Positions 29,831 to 39,436 of a DNA stretch of 64,000 bases are shown piece by piece. Positions within the stretch are counted from its first letter, which is position 1. Every line of letters begins with the position of its first letter. A model generated the notes under the pieces. It worked only from the letters and a program-made list of their open reading frames with translations, was not told the DNA's origin and searched no databases. This DNA comes from Cherax quadricarinatus. Its lineage: Eukaryota; Arthropoda; Malacostraca; Decapoda; Parastacidae. The position numbers were made by a program, and so were the translations under genes. The stretch is taken from positions 779,001 to 843,000 of the forward strand of contig NC_091369.1 in NCBI RefSeq assembly GCF_038502225.1, in the 5' to 3' direction.

Positions 29831-30334
29831 CAATCTTCCTAAATGAAAATAAAAGCTATTTTATCCGCCAATTTCTATTGTAAATTGGAGTTTCACAATT
29901 AATTTGTGGTTAATTTCCTTAAAAAAAAGTTATTTACTGTGTAAAGGAGGACTCACACTGGCAATTAGGGCCTAAGAGAGCGTTGAAAACGTTTTAATAT
30001 ATATGTTTGATTTTTGTTTGCGGTTTAAGAAAGTTCTTTTAACCTGCAAACTTGAATATCATTCATGGAGTAGTAAGCTGAATGACCACGTCCAGGCAGG
30101 AACACAGATAAATATAAACTGAACAGAATTAATTCTTAGCGTTACAAGTGAGTTAAAGTGCTGAGTTGTATTTAAGAAAAAGATTAGCCCCTGAATGGAG
30201 GGAAGGGAAAAGTTAATGATGTGTAATTGCGGCCACAAGATAAGAGAAGAGCTAAGAGGGGAGGGAAATGTTAATGGCGGGGTGAAGCAATGAAGAGAGC
30301 AGGGCAGGGAGGGGCGCCTTCTCTGACTGCTCTA
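29831..30334. other. No recognised feature
   Basis: AT-rich, then purine-rich sequence; GCGTTGAAAACGTT near 29,972 resembles the end of a hairpin element but has no partner stem. No gene supported. Confidence 0.45.
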
Positions 30335-30490
30335 CCTGAGTGCTCTTAGTTCCAGCAGTTATCGCCTCTGCGGCCCGGTCTTATAGCGTGGTCAGTCAAG
30401 CTGTTGGCGCATGCTGCATGCACTTCAATAAAGGTATTGCAGCCTAGCTGATAGGAATACAGGGTACCGAATATTGAAACAGTTATCTAT
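30335..30490 (-). mobile_element. LINE 3' end relic, reverse strand
   Basis: CGCCTCTGCGGCCCGGTCTT, CAAGCTGTTGGCGCATG and GCAGCCTAGCTGATAGG follow the order of family B reverse copies, with many substitutions. Confidence 0.5.
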
Positions 30491-31339
30491 AGTCTCTGTA
30501 AGATTCTCTCTTTGCTTTGCGGTGAGGATGAAGGCTGTAGCTTGTGCATGGTGCCTTTATGTGGCCTGAGGTGATTCTCTCATTGTTTTTGGTTTCAACA
30601 ACTTAAACGGATGTAAACTGTTGCATAAGTTTATTACCCTCAGAGAGACAGAGAGTGGAATTTCCTGCTGTCTGTCCTGCACTGCGATGCAACTAGAAGT
30701 TGTTGCTCCTTGCGTGTGTCACGCTGGACTTCTTGAAGACGTTGTTGCCCCTTGAAAGTGTCACGCTGGAATCCTTGAAGATGTCGGAGTTTCCACTGTT
30801 TAACTTGTTCAGTTTCTTGAATATGTCTGTGAGATCATTGCTGTCATGTATCTTTTGAAAGGGTGACATTCCGAAAGCCTTTAGCTTCAAGTAATAGAAT
30901 ACTTATAATGATCGAGGTATAAATGTTTGAGCACTGGGGAAGGTTGTGGCTGCTAGTGCAAGAAGGAAGACACGCTTTGAATACTTGCTAGAGACCAAGA
31001 CATAATGGAGGGGTTATTTTATGCTCCTATGGGTAGAAGGAAGCAGAGGAGACAGCGAGCTGGATCATGTTAAGCTTGAGAAGGTCCTGCCTGAAGAAAT
31101 ACCTGTCAATGTCCCATAGTTACTTGGAGCGTAAGTAAGAGCGTTGCCTGAGTTACTTGGAGCGTAAGAGCGTTGTCTGAGTTTGATTATTATTATTATA
31201 CTCTGTTTGACAAAGTCCAGGACAAGACACTGGCGATAGGTGTAGGAGAGACAGTGTATTGTATCACATGGAATGAGTTACATATATGAGGTAATGATGT
31301 CTGTCGGTGTGAGGTGTGAGGATATCGTCAAGCATTCTT
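30491..31339. other. No recognised feature
   Basis: Contains a local imperfect duplication (TGTCACGCTGGACTTCTTGA near 30,718 and a diverged copy near 30,760) and a small direct repeat (GAGTTACTTGGAGCGTAAG near 31,120 and 31,150). No supported coding frame. Confidence 0.45.
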
Positions 31340-31428
31340 GACAAGGCAAACATCAGACGAGTCTGGCCCATGGCCGGGTACCGGGAGTAGAAAAACTCGG
31401 AATTCATGAAAGGTGTATCAGTTGTAAA
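31340..31428 (+). mobile_element. LINE 3' tail (family C)
   Basis: GACGAGTCTGGCCCATGGCC, GGGAGTAGAAAAACTCGGAA and AAGGTGTATCAG match the family C tail consensus seen elsewhere. Confidence 0.7.
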
Positions 31429-31453
31429 GGTATTTTAATATAGGTTCGTTAAT

Positions 31454-31513
31454 TGAGCATCAGATGCTCAGGCGGGGGCGGTGACCCCTGGCAAACAGGG
31501 GCCACCGCCCCCG
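31454..31513. repeat. Twin hairpins, second very GC-rich
   Basis: First hairpin: TGAGCAT-CAG-ATGCTCA. Second: an 18-bp arm CGGGGGCGGTGACCCCTG at 31,473-31,490, loop GCAAA, and its complement with one mismatch at 31,496-31,513. No T-tract follows and the context is eukaryotic, so a bacterial-type terminator is not implied. Confidence 0.88.
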
Positions 31514-31894
31514 TGACCGGGGTTATGGACCACTCATTACACCCCTGTAAATGGTATTTTTTGCACAGCCGACCAAGCCTCCCGGTCTTGCCAGGAATAA
31601 TTTAAATGTGCAGAGTTGAAACCAGTCCCTCCAGCATCTTCGGGGTGTAAATTATGGCATATCTTTCTAATTGTTACTGTGATATGGAGCACTCACGTGC
31701 TGGGGGACGGGAGGGTGTCATTACTCCAGCAGAAGGGCGTGAAGAGTGAAGTGATAGCGTTACTTTGTCGTTTTAAAAAGTACTAAAGAATGCAGTGAGA
31801 ATGACGTAGTTCGGGCGAACAAGCGTGAAGAATGCACACGTGACTTGCTTTTCTTGGAACTATTTGTAAGAATGCTCAGAATTTAGCCAGGGTG

Positions 31895-32020
31895 TTTCTG
31901 TGTATTTACCTGTTTGCACTGGCAGGGGTCGAGTCATTGTTCCGGGTCCCGCCTCTTTACTCTTCTCAGCCGGTTTTACTGATTTCCGGCCTTGAGAGCC
32001 AGGTCATATCTACTCTTGAA
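31895..32020. repeat. Dispersed repeat R1, copy 2
   Basis: GGCAGGGGTCGAGTCATTG, CCGGGTCCCGCCTCTTTAC and TTTCCGGCCTTGAGAGCC align with 940-1005 and 43,715-43,840. Confidence 0.5.
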
Positions 32021-32248
32021 ATTGTGTATACAGTAGTATTTGTTTCCTCTATCTCTTCATCTAGTGCATTGCACTTGTTGTATAAGACTGTATAGGATGT
32101 AGTGATGGAACAGTTGTATAAAGCTGTATGATTGTATACAGGCTGTAGTGATGGAGTTATACACTTATAGAAATAAACAACTGCCATTTTGTATATACCA
32201 AAAACTAAAAGGGAATAATGACGATATTTATTTTGCGGTGAATACCTG

Positions 32249-32312
32249 GAGTTTACCTGGAGAGAGTTCCGGGGGTCAACGCCCCCGCGGCCCGGTCTGT
32301 GACCAGGCCTCC
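32249..32312 (-). mobile_element. LINE 3' end fragment (family B), reverse strand
   Basis: TACCTGGAGAGAGTTCCGGG, GTCAACGCCCCCGCGGCCC and GACCAGGCCTCCT: the terminal 60 bp of family B only. Confidence 0.72.
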
Positions 32313-32344
32313 TATAAGTTGCATAAGGTGACTGGAATGAGATA

Positions 32345-32415
32345 TATGAGAAAAAATGTAAAATGAACCCAGCGAGAAGCAGGGGCGCAGTGGACACAGT
32401 AAGAGAACATTGTAG
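32345..32415 (+). mobile_element. LINE C-terminal fragment (family C)
   Basis: AGCGAGAAGCAGGGGCGCAG, TGGACACAGTAAGAGAACAT corresponds to the KSRG-V-T-RE-C segment of the copies at 33,780 and 44,090. It is cut off by the G-rich array. Confidence 0.6.
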
Positions 32416-33528
32416 GGTAGGGGAGGGAGCATGGTGGGTCTTGGTGGTAGGGAAGGGAGCATGGTGGGGAGGGAGCATGGTGGGTCTTGGTGGTAGGGAA
32501 GGTAGCATGGTGGGTCGTAGTGGTAGGGAAGAGAGCATGGTGGGTCGTGGTGGTAGGGAAGAGAGCATGGTGGGTCGTGGTGGTAGGGAAGGGAGCATGG
32601 TGGGTCGTGGTGGTAGGGAAGGGAGCATGGTGGGGAGGGAACATGGTGGGTCTTGGTGGTAGGGAAGGGAGCATGGTGGGTCTTGGTGGTAGGAAAGGGA
32701 GCATGGTGGGTCGTGGTGGTAGGGAAGGGAGCATGGTGGGTCGTGGTGGTAGGGAAGGGAGCATGGTGGGTCGTGGTGGTAGGGAAGGGAGCATGGTGGG
32801 GAGGGAACATGGTGGGTCTTGGTGGTAGGGAAGGGAGCATGGTGGGTCTTGGTGGTAGGGAAGGGAGCATGGTGGGTCGTGGTGGTAGGGAAGGGAGCAT
32901 GGTGGGTCGTGGCGGTGGGGGAAGGAGCATGGTGGATCGTGGTGGTGGGGAGGGAGCATGGTGGGTCGTGGAGGTGGGGAGGGAGCATGGGGGGTCGTGG
33001 AGGTGGGGAGGGAGCATGGTGGGTCGTGGAGGTGGGGAGGGAGTATGGTGGGTCTTGGTGGTGGGGGAGGGAGCATGGTGGGTCGTGGAGAGGGAGCATG
33101 GTGGGTCGTGGAGATGGGGAGGGAGCATGGTGGGTCGTGGAGGTGGGGAGGGAGCATGGTGGGTCGTGGAGGTGGGGGAGGGAGCATGGTGGGTCGTGGT
33201 GGTAGCGAAGGGAGCATGGTGGGTCTTGGCGGTGGGGGAGGGAGCCTGGTGGATCGTGGTGGTGGGGAGGGAGCATGGTGGGTCGTGGAGGTGGGGAGGG
33301 AGCATGGTGGGTAGTGGAGGTGGGGAGGGAGCATGGTGGGTCGTGGAGGTGGGGAGGGAGTATAGTGGGTCGTGGTGGTGGGGGAGGGAGCATGGTGGGT
33401 CGTGGAGATGGGGAGGGAGCATGGTGGGTCGTGGAGATGGGGAGGGAGCATGGTGGGTCGTGGAGATTGGGAGGGAGCATGGTGGGTCGTGGAGATGGGG
33501 AGGGAGCATGGTGGGTCGTGGAGGTGGG
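32416..33528. repeat. G-rich 30-bp minisatellite
   Basis: About 37 units of 27-30 bp (AGCATGGTGGGTCGTGGTGG, TAGGGAAGGG). The left half is the TAGGGAAGGG type, the right half the GGTGGGGAGGG type; shortened units with GGTGGGGAGGGA occur. The plus strand is strongly G-rich with many runs of three or four G. Long frames on either strand (HHAPSPPPRPT on the reverse) are artefacts of unit length. Confidence 0.95.
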
Positions 33529-33599
33529 CTGCCAGCAGGAATGCAGGTGGGCAGCTTCCTGTCTCTGGCTGACGACCCAGCCTGCCTGCCTGCCGTTGT

Positions 33600-33755
33600 T
33601 TACCTGCGGTTCCTTTACTAAATCCTGTAGGGCTCTTGTTCCAAGGCATTAAACTTGGCCTCCCCTTCCTTGGATCAAACCTTATTGTTTCCCATTCTCC
33701 AGGTTTAGCGCTCTCATGAATATAATAATAATAATAATAATAATAAATTACTACC
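33600..33755 (-). mobile_element. Dispersed element DR-B with (ATT)n end
   Basis: On the reverse strand: an (ATT)n tract, then CATGAGAGCGCTAAACC, AGGTTTGATCCAAGGAAGGG and GCCTTGGAACAAGAGCCC. It aligns with DR-B at 10,985. Confidence 0.55.
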
Positions 33756-33779
33756 ATCCTTGAGGTCTTGAAGAATAAA

Positions 33780-34052
33780 TGTAGTGAAAAGCAGGGGCGT
33801 CGTGGGCATAATAAAAGAACATTGTATCAACATCCGTGGGCCCAGACTGTTTAACATCTTACCGAAAGTTATCAGAAACTTCCGGGTCAGGTGTAGAAGT
33901 CTTCAAGATGACACTCCAGAAGTACCTCTGCCAGGTGCTGCTTCAGTTAGGTCGTGATGGATGTGTGGGCCAGCGGGCCACCATCAGCAACAGTCTGGTT
34001 AACCAGGCAAGCACCAGACATGCTTGGCCCATGATCGGGCTCCGGGAATGAC
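33780..34052 (+). pseudogene. LINE C-terminal coding end and tail (family C)
   Basis: Readable pieces are GVEVFKMTLQKYLCQVLLQ, GRDGCVGQRATISNSL and QASTRHAWPMIGLRE, corresponding to the extreme C-terminus of a CR1/Jockey-group reverse transcriptase (compare AVKRKLDKYLCQVPDQPD at 44,210). Upstream frames are broken. It forms one arm of an inverted duplication with the next feature. Confidence 0.7.
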
Positions 34053-34065
34053 GAATTTTTAGTTT

Positions 34066-34262
34066 CCCCTACTCCCGGAGCCCAGTCATGGGCCAGGCTT
34101 GTCTGGTGCTTGCCTGGTCAATCAGGCTGTTGCTGATGGTGGCCCGCTGGCCCACATATCCATCTCGACCTGACTGAAGCAGCACCTGGCAGAGGTACTT
34201 CTGGAGTGTCATCTTGAAGACTTCTACACCTGATCTGGAAGTTTCTGATAACTTTCCGGCCA
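34066..34262 (-). pseudogene. LINE C-terminal coding end and tail (family C), inverted copy
   Basis: Reverse-strand reading GVEVFKMTLQKYLCQVLLQ, GRDGYVGQRATISNSL and QASTRQAWPMTGLRE is almost identical to the plus-strand copy ending 15-20 bp away. The two lie tail to tail. Confidence 0.72.
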
Positions 34263-34299
34263 GCGTGGCCACGCTGGCCGGAGATTCATCTGTAAAAAC

Positions 34300-34450
34300 T
34301 TGCATTTGTGGTCACAGTGGTGGCCTATGCGTAAGCCACTGGCCCAGTGGCTTACGCACTGGCTTGGAGTTTTACTACATCCCTGCTGTGAGTTCGACAC
34401 CCACCCATACCGTGGTTTGTTTGCAATCACGTCATTACGATTATGTTTAT
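34300..34450 (+). mobile_element. tRNA-derived SINE relic with perfect palindrome
   Basis: GTGAGTTCGACACCCACC (T-arm/B-box-like) and CCGTGGTTTGTTTGCAATCA match the SINE at 6090-6150. At 34,329-34,357 a perfect 14-bp inverted repeat with a 1-base centre (GCGTAAGCCACTGG-C-complement) shows the SINE's own GTAAGCCACT block duplicated in inverted form. Confidence 0.55.
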
Positions 34451-34479
34451 CAAGGTGTGTGTATATGATACAGTATTTG

Positions 34480-34560
34480 GGGAAGGTGAATTGATCAAGA
34501 TTGATCCGTGGAAGGGAAGGGTAGCTCCATTTCCTTGGAAGATAAACTTTTCATCTCGGG
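34480..34560 (+). mobile_element. DR-B fragment
   Basis: TTGATCCGTGGAAGGGAAGG and CCATTTCCTTGGAAGATAAA resemble the middle of DR-B (TTTGATCCAAGGAAGGGG, CCTTGGAACAAGAG). Weak similarity. Confidence 0.3.
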
Positions 34561-34627
34561 TGAAGTTGATAACTGGCTTCTTCACTGGCTTGTCAGTAGT
34601 GTTGATTATAATAACATCATTTTTGAA

Positions 34628-34745
34628 GGAGTGGTAGGCCAGTGGAAGGCCTCGGTCAGATGACCAAAAGCTCCAGTTGCGGGTCATCATATGACTAAGA
34701 CCCGTGTCAGGAAACACTTGTCGTGTTTCCTGACAAACCTTACTT
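34628..34745 (+). mobile_element. Dispersed element DR-A with terminal hairpin
   Basis: CCAGTGGAAGGCCTCGGTCA, GGGTCATCATATGACTAAGA and GTCAGGAAACAC-TTGTC-GTGTTTCCTGAC. The last is a perfect 12-bp inverted repeat at 34,706-34,734. The same region in the other copies is partly paired. Confidence 0.68.
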
Positions 34746-34969
34746 AACTTATTTAGTGTCGACGACCATCAGAGCTGGGCTGCAGTATCCGCCTTCCCTA
34801 CTACTACCCAAATCTCAGATACATTTTTTCCTAGTTGGGTGTTATCAGTGAAGGTGATCTGATCCCGGTACGGCTGCTGACTCCCTCTGGCCTGCGGGGC
34901 TGAACCCGTGCACCACTGCAACGGTACTGCCTTTCTGGCTCACCATAACTCAGTAGCTAAGATGCAGAT

Positions 34970-35055
34970 CAAGTGTGAGAAACGAACGTTGACCAGGAGG
35001 CCAGCCTGGCCTAGGGCCGGGCTGGCAGTGTAGGAAAATTCGGAACTCTTCACTC
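34970..35055 (+). mobile_element. LINE 3' tail relic (family C)
   Basis: TTGACCAGGAGGCCAGCCTG, GCCTAGGGCCGGGCTGGCAG and AAAATTCGGAACTCTTC follow the family C tail order with substitutions. Confidence 0.5.
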
Positions 35056-35204
35056 TGTGTCAGGTTATTTGGGTTCTTCATTACAGACGGAGGATCGAGC
35101 CTGCAACCCTTCTTGGACTGACTGACCCACACGGGTTTAGCGCCTTACATAAATTTACATGGGAGTGGTGGTGTGTTGTGACCTTGGAGGTATGGGTGTG
35201 TGGT

Positions 35205-35581
35205 GGTGGGGTGTGCACTTTCAGTGTGCACCCTCCCAGTCTGTGGTTGCTATAGTCTGCTGCTGAGGTCACCCACGCTGTGTGCACCCTCACAGTCTGT
35301 GGTTGCTATAGTCTGCTGCTGAGGTCACCCACGCTGTGTGCACCCTCACAGTCTGTGGTTGCTATAGTCTGCTGCTCAGGTCACCCACGCTGTGTGCACC
35401 CTCACAGTCTGTGGTTGCTATAGTCTGCTGCTGAGGTCACCCACGCTGTGTGCACCCTCACAGTCTGTGGTTGCTATAGTCTGCTGCTCAGGTCACCCAC
35501 GCTGTGTGCACCCTCACAGTCTGTGGTTGCTATAGTCTGCTGCTCAGGTCACCCACGCAGTGTGCATCCTTCCTGTCTGTG
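35205..35581. repeat. 56-bp minisatellite, left block
   Basis: About 6.5 units of 56 bp (GTGTGCACCCTCACAGTCTG, TGGTTGCTATAGTCTGCTGC, TGAGGTCACCCACGC). A TGAGG/TCAGG variant alternates among units. The block is interrupted within a unit after GTCTGTGGTT. Confidence 0.94.
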
Positions 35582-35788
35582 GTTTACTTGGAGTTTACCT
35601 GGAGAGGGTTTCTGGGGTGAACGCCCCCGCGGCCCGGTCTGAGACCAGGCCTTTTGGTGGATCAGGGTCTGATCAACCAGGCTGTTACTGTTGGCCGCAC
35701 GTAAACCGACGTACGAACCACAGCCTAACTGATCAGGTACTGAGATCAGGTGTCTATCCAGCGCCTTCTTGAAGACAGACAGGGGTCT
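35582..35788 (-). mobile_element. LINE 3' end (family B) inserted in the 56-bp array
   Basis: Reverse-strand copy of the last 200 bp of family B: CGCCCCCGCGGCCCGGTC, CCAGGCCTTTTGGTGGATC and CTTCTTGAAGACAGACAGGG. Array sequence flanks it on both sides. No clear target duplication is visible. Confidence 0.72.
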
Positions 35789-35937
35789 ATAGTCTGCTGC
35801 TCAGATCACCCACGTAGTGTGCACTCTCCTAATCTGCGATTGCTGTAGTCTGCTGCTCAGGTCACCTACGCAGTGTGCACTCTCCCAGTCTCTGCTTGCT
35901 ATAGTCTGCTGCTCATGTCACCCACGCAGACCAACCT
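35789..35937. repeat. 56-bp minisatellite, right block (diverged)
   Basis: ATAGTCTGCTGCTCAGATCA, CCCACGTAGTGTGCACTCTC and two further units: the same 56-bp family resuming after the LINE, with more substitutions than the left block. Confidence 0.88.
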
Positions 35938-36177
35938 AGAATTACTAACCAGACTTCAAGTTTACACTCCACTGGCTGACGTAGTCATTGTTCTTAAGCT
36001 GACTCTCACAAAGTATACATCCACTATGTAGATATCTACCAGTAGAATTCAGCCAAGGTGTGATACCTACGCTAAGCTGCGGCACCTACGTAAATCTGTA
36101 CCTACGTAGGGCTGTAGTACCCACGTAGGGCTGTAGTACTTACGCAGGGCTTTGTACCTGTGGGGTAATCACCCACA

Positions 36178-36306
36178 GGTACAAAGATATACTGGGCCAG
36201 CAGGCTGCCAGCAGCAACAGCCTGGTTGACCAGGCAAGCACTAGACAAGCCTGGCTTACTTAGGACTGAGCCACAGGAATAGGAAAACTCTCGAAACTCG
36301 TTTAGG
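36178..36306 (+). mobile_element. LINE 3' tail (family C)
   Basis: CCAGCAGCAACAGCCTGGTT, GACCAGGCAAGCACTAGACA and AGGAAAACTCTCGAAACTC: the tail end directly abuts the next LINE fragment. Confidence 0.68.
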
Positions 36307-37330
36307 TATGAAAGTGGTCAGAGGGCTATTTAATTTCCTAACGAATAAAACCCAAAGAGTAACAGTACGCAGAGTGAAATCAGTGGCTACTACAGTGAAA
36401 AGTTGTCCCCCAAGGCACGGTACTCGCCCCATTCCTCTTCTTCATTCTTGTTTCTGACATAAACAGGGACATAAATCATAGCACTGCATCATCCTTTGTA
36501 GACGATACTAGAATTTGCATGAAAGTGGCATCCACAGAAGACACTGGGAGCCTCCAAGCTGATATGAATCAGGTCTTCCAGTGGGTTACTGACAACACTG
36601 TGAAGTTCAGTGAGGACAAATTTCAGTTATTACGTTACGGAAGAATAGATATAAAAACAAGATTGGAGTACAAGACAAACTCAAACCACTCAATAGAACG
36701 TAAGTCAAACGTGAGAGACCTAGGAGTAATAATGTCAGGACATCGCTTTCTAGAAGCACAACAACGTTATTATCGCAACTATAAAAAAAAATGATAGGTT
36801 GGATAAGTAGACCTTCAAAACAATAGATGCCAAGCCCGTGGTGATACTCAAGGTACTCGTTCTTTCTACATTGGAATATTGTTGTGAATTAATGACCCCA
36901 TTCAGAGCAGGCGAAGTTGAGCAGGAAAACCTACTCAGCTCATAAATTCAAACAGCCTAAATTACTGGGAACACTTCATTCCGTAGAACTGTACTCCTTA
37001 GAACGCAGGCGAGGAAGATACATCATAATTTACACCTGGAAGATACAGGAGGAATTCTTCTCAAACCTGCACACCGAAAGTACTACTAATGAACATAAGA
37101 GGCTTGACAGATGGTGCGGGATACCTTCTGTAAAAAGCAGGGGAGCGATGAATACACTGAGAGTGAATTCAATAAGCGTTAAGGGACCACGACTCTTCAC
37201 CACTCAACAAACCTCTAGCTGTCTTCAAGAGGGTACTCGACAAATTCCTTAAAAACAGTTCCTGATCAGCTGGGTTGTGGTGCATACATTGGACTGCGAG
37301 TTGCTGGCATTAACAGCCTGATCCGAAACT
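36307..37330 (+). pseudogene. Decayed LINE reverse transcriptase (family B-like)
   Basis: Starts inside the palm: KVVRGLFNFLTNKTQRVTV, then a frameshift in motif B (GTTGTCCCCCAAGGCACGG). Motif C is SSFVDDTRICMKVAS, with FVDD instead of FADD; the catalytic Asp pair survives. QVFQWVTDNTVKFSEDKFQL and ERRRGRYIIIYTWKIQEEFF are recognisable, and the end reads DQLGCGAYIGLRVAGINSLI. At least three frameshifts and deletions. Clearly older than the copies at 24,951 and 45,471. Confidence 0.78.
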
Positions 37331-37344
37331 GGGTGTTGGGTATG

Positions 37345-38737
37345 TCTCGCAGGTGTGGACTGGGGCAGTGATGTCTCCAGGTGTGGACTGGGGCAGTGAT
37401 GTCTCCAGGTGTGGACTGGGGCAGTAATGTCTCCAGGTGTGGACTGGGGCAGTGATGTTTTCAGGTGTGGACTGGGGCAGTGATGTCTCCAGGTGTGGAC
37501 TGGGGCAGTGATGTCTCCAGGTGTGGACTGGGGCAGTAATGTCTCCAGGTGTGGACTGGGGTAGTGATGTTTTCAGGTGTGGACTGGGGCAGTGATGTCT
37601 CCAGGTGTGGACTGGGGCAGTGATGTCTCCAGGTGTGGACTGGGGCAGTAATGTCTCCAGGTGTGGACTGGGGCAGTGATGTCTCCAGGTGTGGACTGGG
37701 GCAGGGATTGTTTACCAGGTGTGGACTGGGGCAATAATGGCTCCAGGTGTGGACTGGGGAAGTGAATGTCTTCAGGTGTGGACTGGGGCAGTGAATATCT
37801 AAGGTGTGGACTGGGGCAGTGAATATCTAAGGTGTGGACTGGGGAAGTGAATGTCTCCAGGTGTGGACTGGGGAAGTGAATATCTAAGGTGTGGACTGGG
37901 GCAGTGAATATCTAAGGTGTGGACTGGGGAAGTGAATGTCTCCAGGTGTGGACTGGGGCAGTGAATATCTAAGGTGTGGACTGGGGAAGTGAATGTCTTC
38001 AGGTGTGGACTGGGGCAGTGAATATGTAAGGTGTGGACTGGGGCAGTGAATATCTAAGGTGTGGACTGGGGCAGTAAATATCTAAGGTGTGGACTGGGGC
38101 AGTGAATATCTAAGGTGTGGACTGGGGCAGTGAATATCTAAGGTGTGGACTGGGGAAGTGAATGTCTTCAGGTGTGGACTGGGGCAGTGAATATCTAAGG
38201 TGTGGACTGGGGCAGTGAATATCTAAGGTGTGGACTGGGGCAGTGAATATCTAAGGTGTGGACTGGGGCAGTGAATATCTAAGGTGTGGACTGGGGCAGT
38301 GAATATCTAAGGTGTGGACTGGGGAAGTGAATATCTAAGGTGTGGACTGGGGCAGTGAATATCTGTGGAATGGGGCAGTGAATATCAAGGTGACTGGGGC
38401 AGTGAATATCTAAGGTGTGGACTGGGGCAGTGAATATCTAAGGTGGTGGACTGGGGCAGTGAATATCTAAGGTGTGGAGGGCAGTGAATATCTAAGGTGC
38501 AGGCTGGGGCAGAATATCTAAGGTGTGGACTGGGGAAGTGAATATCTAAGGTGTGGACTGGGACAGTGAACATCTAAGGTGTGGACTGGGGCAGTGAATA
38601 TCTAAGGTGTGGACTGGGACAGTGAACATCTAAGGTGTGGACTGGGGCAGTGAATATCTAAGGTGTGGACTGGGGCAGTGAATATCTAAGGTGTGGACTG
38701 GGGCAGTGAATATCTAAGGTGTGGACTGGGGCAGGGT
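37345..38737. repeat. 28-bp minisatellite
   Basis: About 50 units of 28 bp around GGTGTGGACTGGGGCAGTGA. The left third ends in TGTCTCCA (occasionally TGTTTTCA), the right two thirds in ATATCTA. The array is ragged near 38,365-38,520, where units lose 2-10 bp. Confidence 0.96.
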
Positions 38738-38793
38738 TAAGGCAGGTGACCCATAGCACACAGGACATCCGTCCATCGTAGTAGTAATACCGC

Positions 38794-38951
<158 letters not shown>

Positions 38952-39189
38952 CTAATGAAGAGAGTGTATTTTGTTACAATATGTTGTTTCCTGTGCACCT
39001 GGGAAGGAACTTTAGCATAATTTTTTGAATCTGGAGTTTTTTCATGGTGGAGCGAGCTTCCGCTGCCTCCCAGCAACACTGAATTACTGTCTTATTGTGT
39101 TGTGCAGGCTGGAGTCATTGTTTACTCAATGTGAGGTACTGCAACCCTCTTCCATGGTACCATACTCATCACTACCAAATACATTTGTT

Positions 39190-39350
39190 TCCATGAACGA
39201 GTCTGCCTGGAATTCTTATTTATTTCGGCAACATACAAGCTCCTGATGATGTGTTGATCGCAACTTGAAAAGCCTAAAGCTGTCATTCACCCCCCTCCCT
39301 TCCGTGATTATTTTGCATATTTTATCACTCGCTTGCGATTATTGCGTGTG
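39190..39350 (+). mobile_element. Penelope-type terminal repeat, family C
   Basis: Shares its block order with 55,385-55,530: TCTGCC/TTCTGC, GCAACAT, CTGATGATGTGTTGATCGCA, CTAAAGCTGTCATTCAC, then ATTTTATCACTCGCTTGCGA, TTATTGC. Assignment to a Penelope-like family rests on the hammerhead-like core, not on any encoded protein. Confidence 0.45.
39243..39283 (+). ncRNA. Hammerhead-like core with canonical CTGATGA
   Basis: CTGATGA at 39,243-39,249 and GAAA at 39,267-39,270 are separated by a short stem (GTTG-ATCG-CAAC), as in a hammerhead stem II. AGC-CTAAA-GCT then GTC follow, fitting stem III and a cleavage triplet if one G is bulged. I cannot find a convincing stem I, so activity is doubtful. 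Confidence 0.35.
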
Positions 39351-39357
39351 TGTTTGT

Positions 39358-39433
<76 letters not shown>
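39358..39433. repeat. (CA)n microsatellite
   Basis: About 75 bp of uninterrupted CA. Confidence 0.98.

Positions 39434-39436
<3 letters not shown>

Noticed and set aside
31473..31513. Rho-independent terminator
   Set aside because: A strong hairpin but no T-tract, and the sequence is from a eukaryote.
31966..33757. Proline/histidine-rich reverse-strand proteins up to about 500 codons
   Set aside because: Produced by the G-rich 30-bp minisatellite; three overlapping reverse frames are open together.
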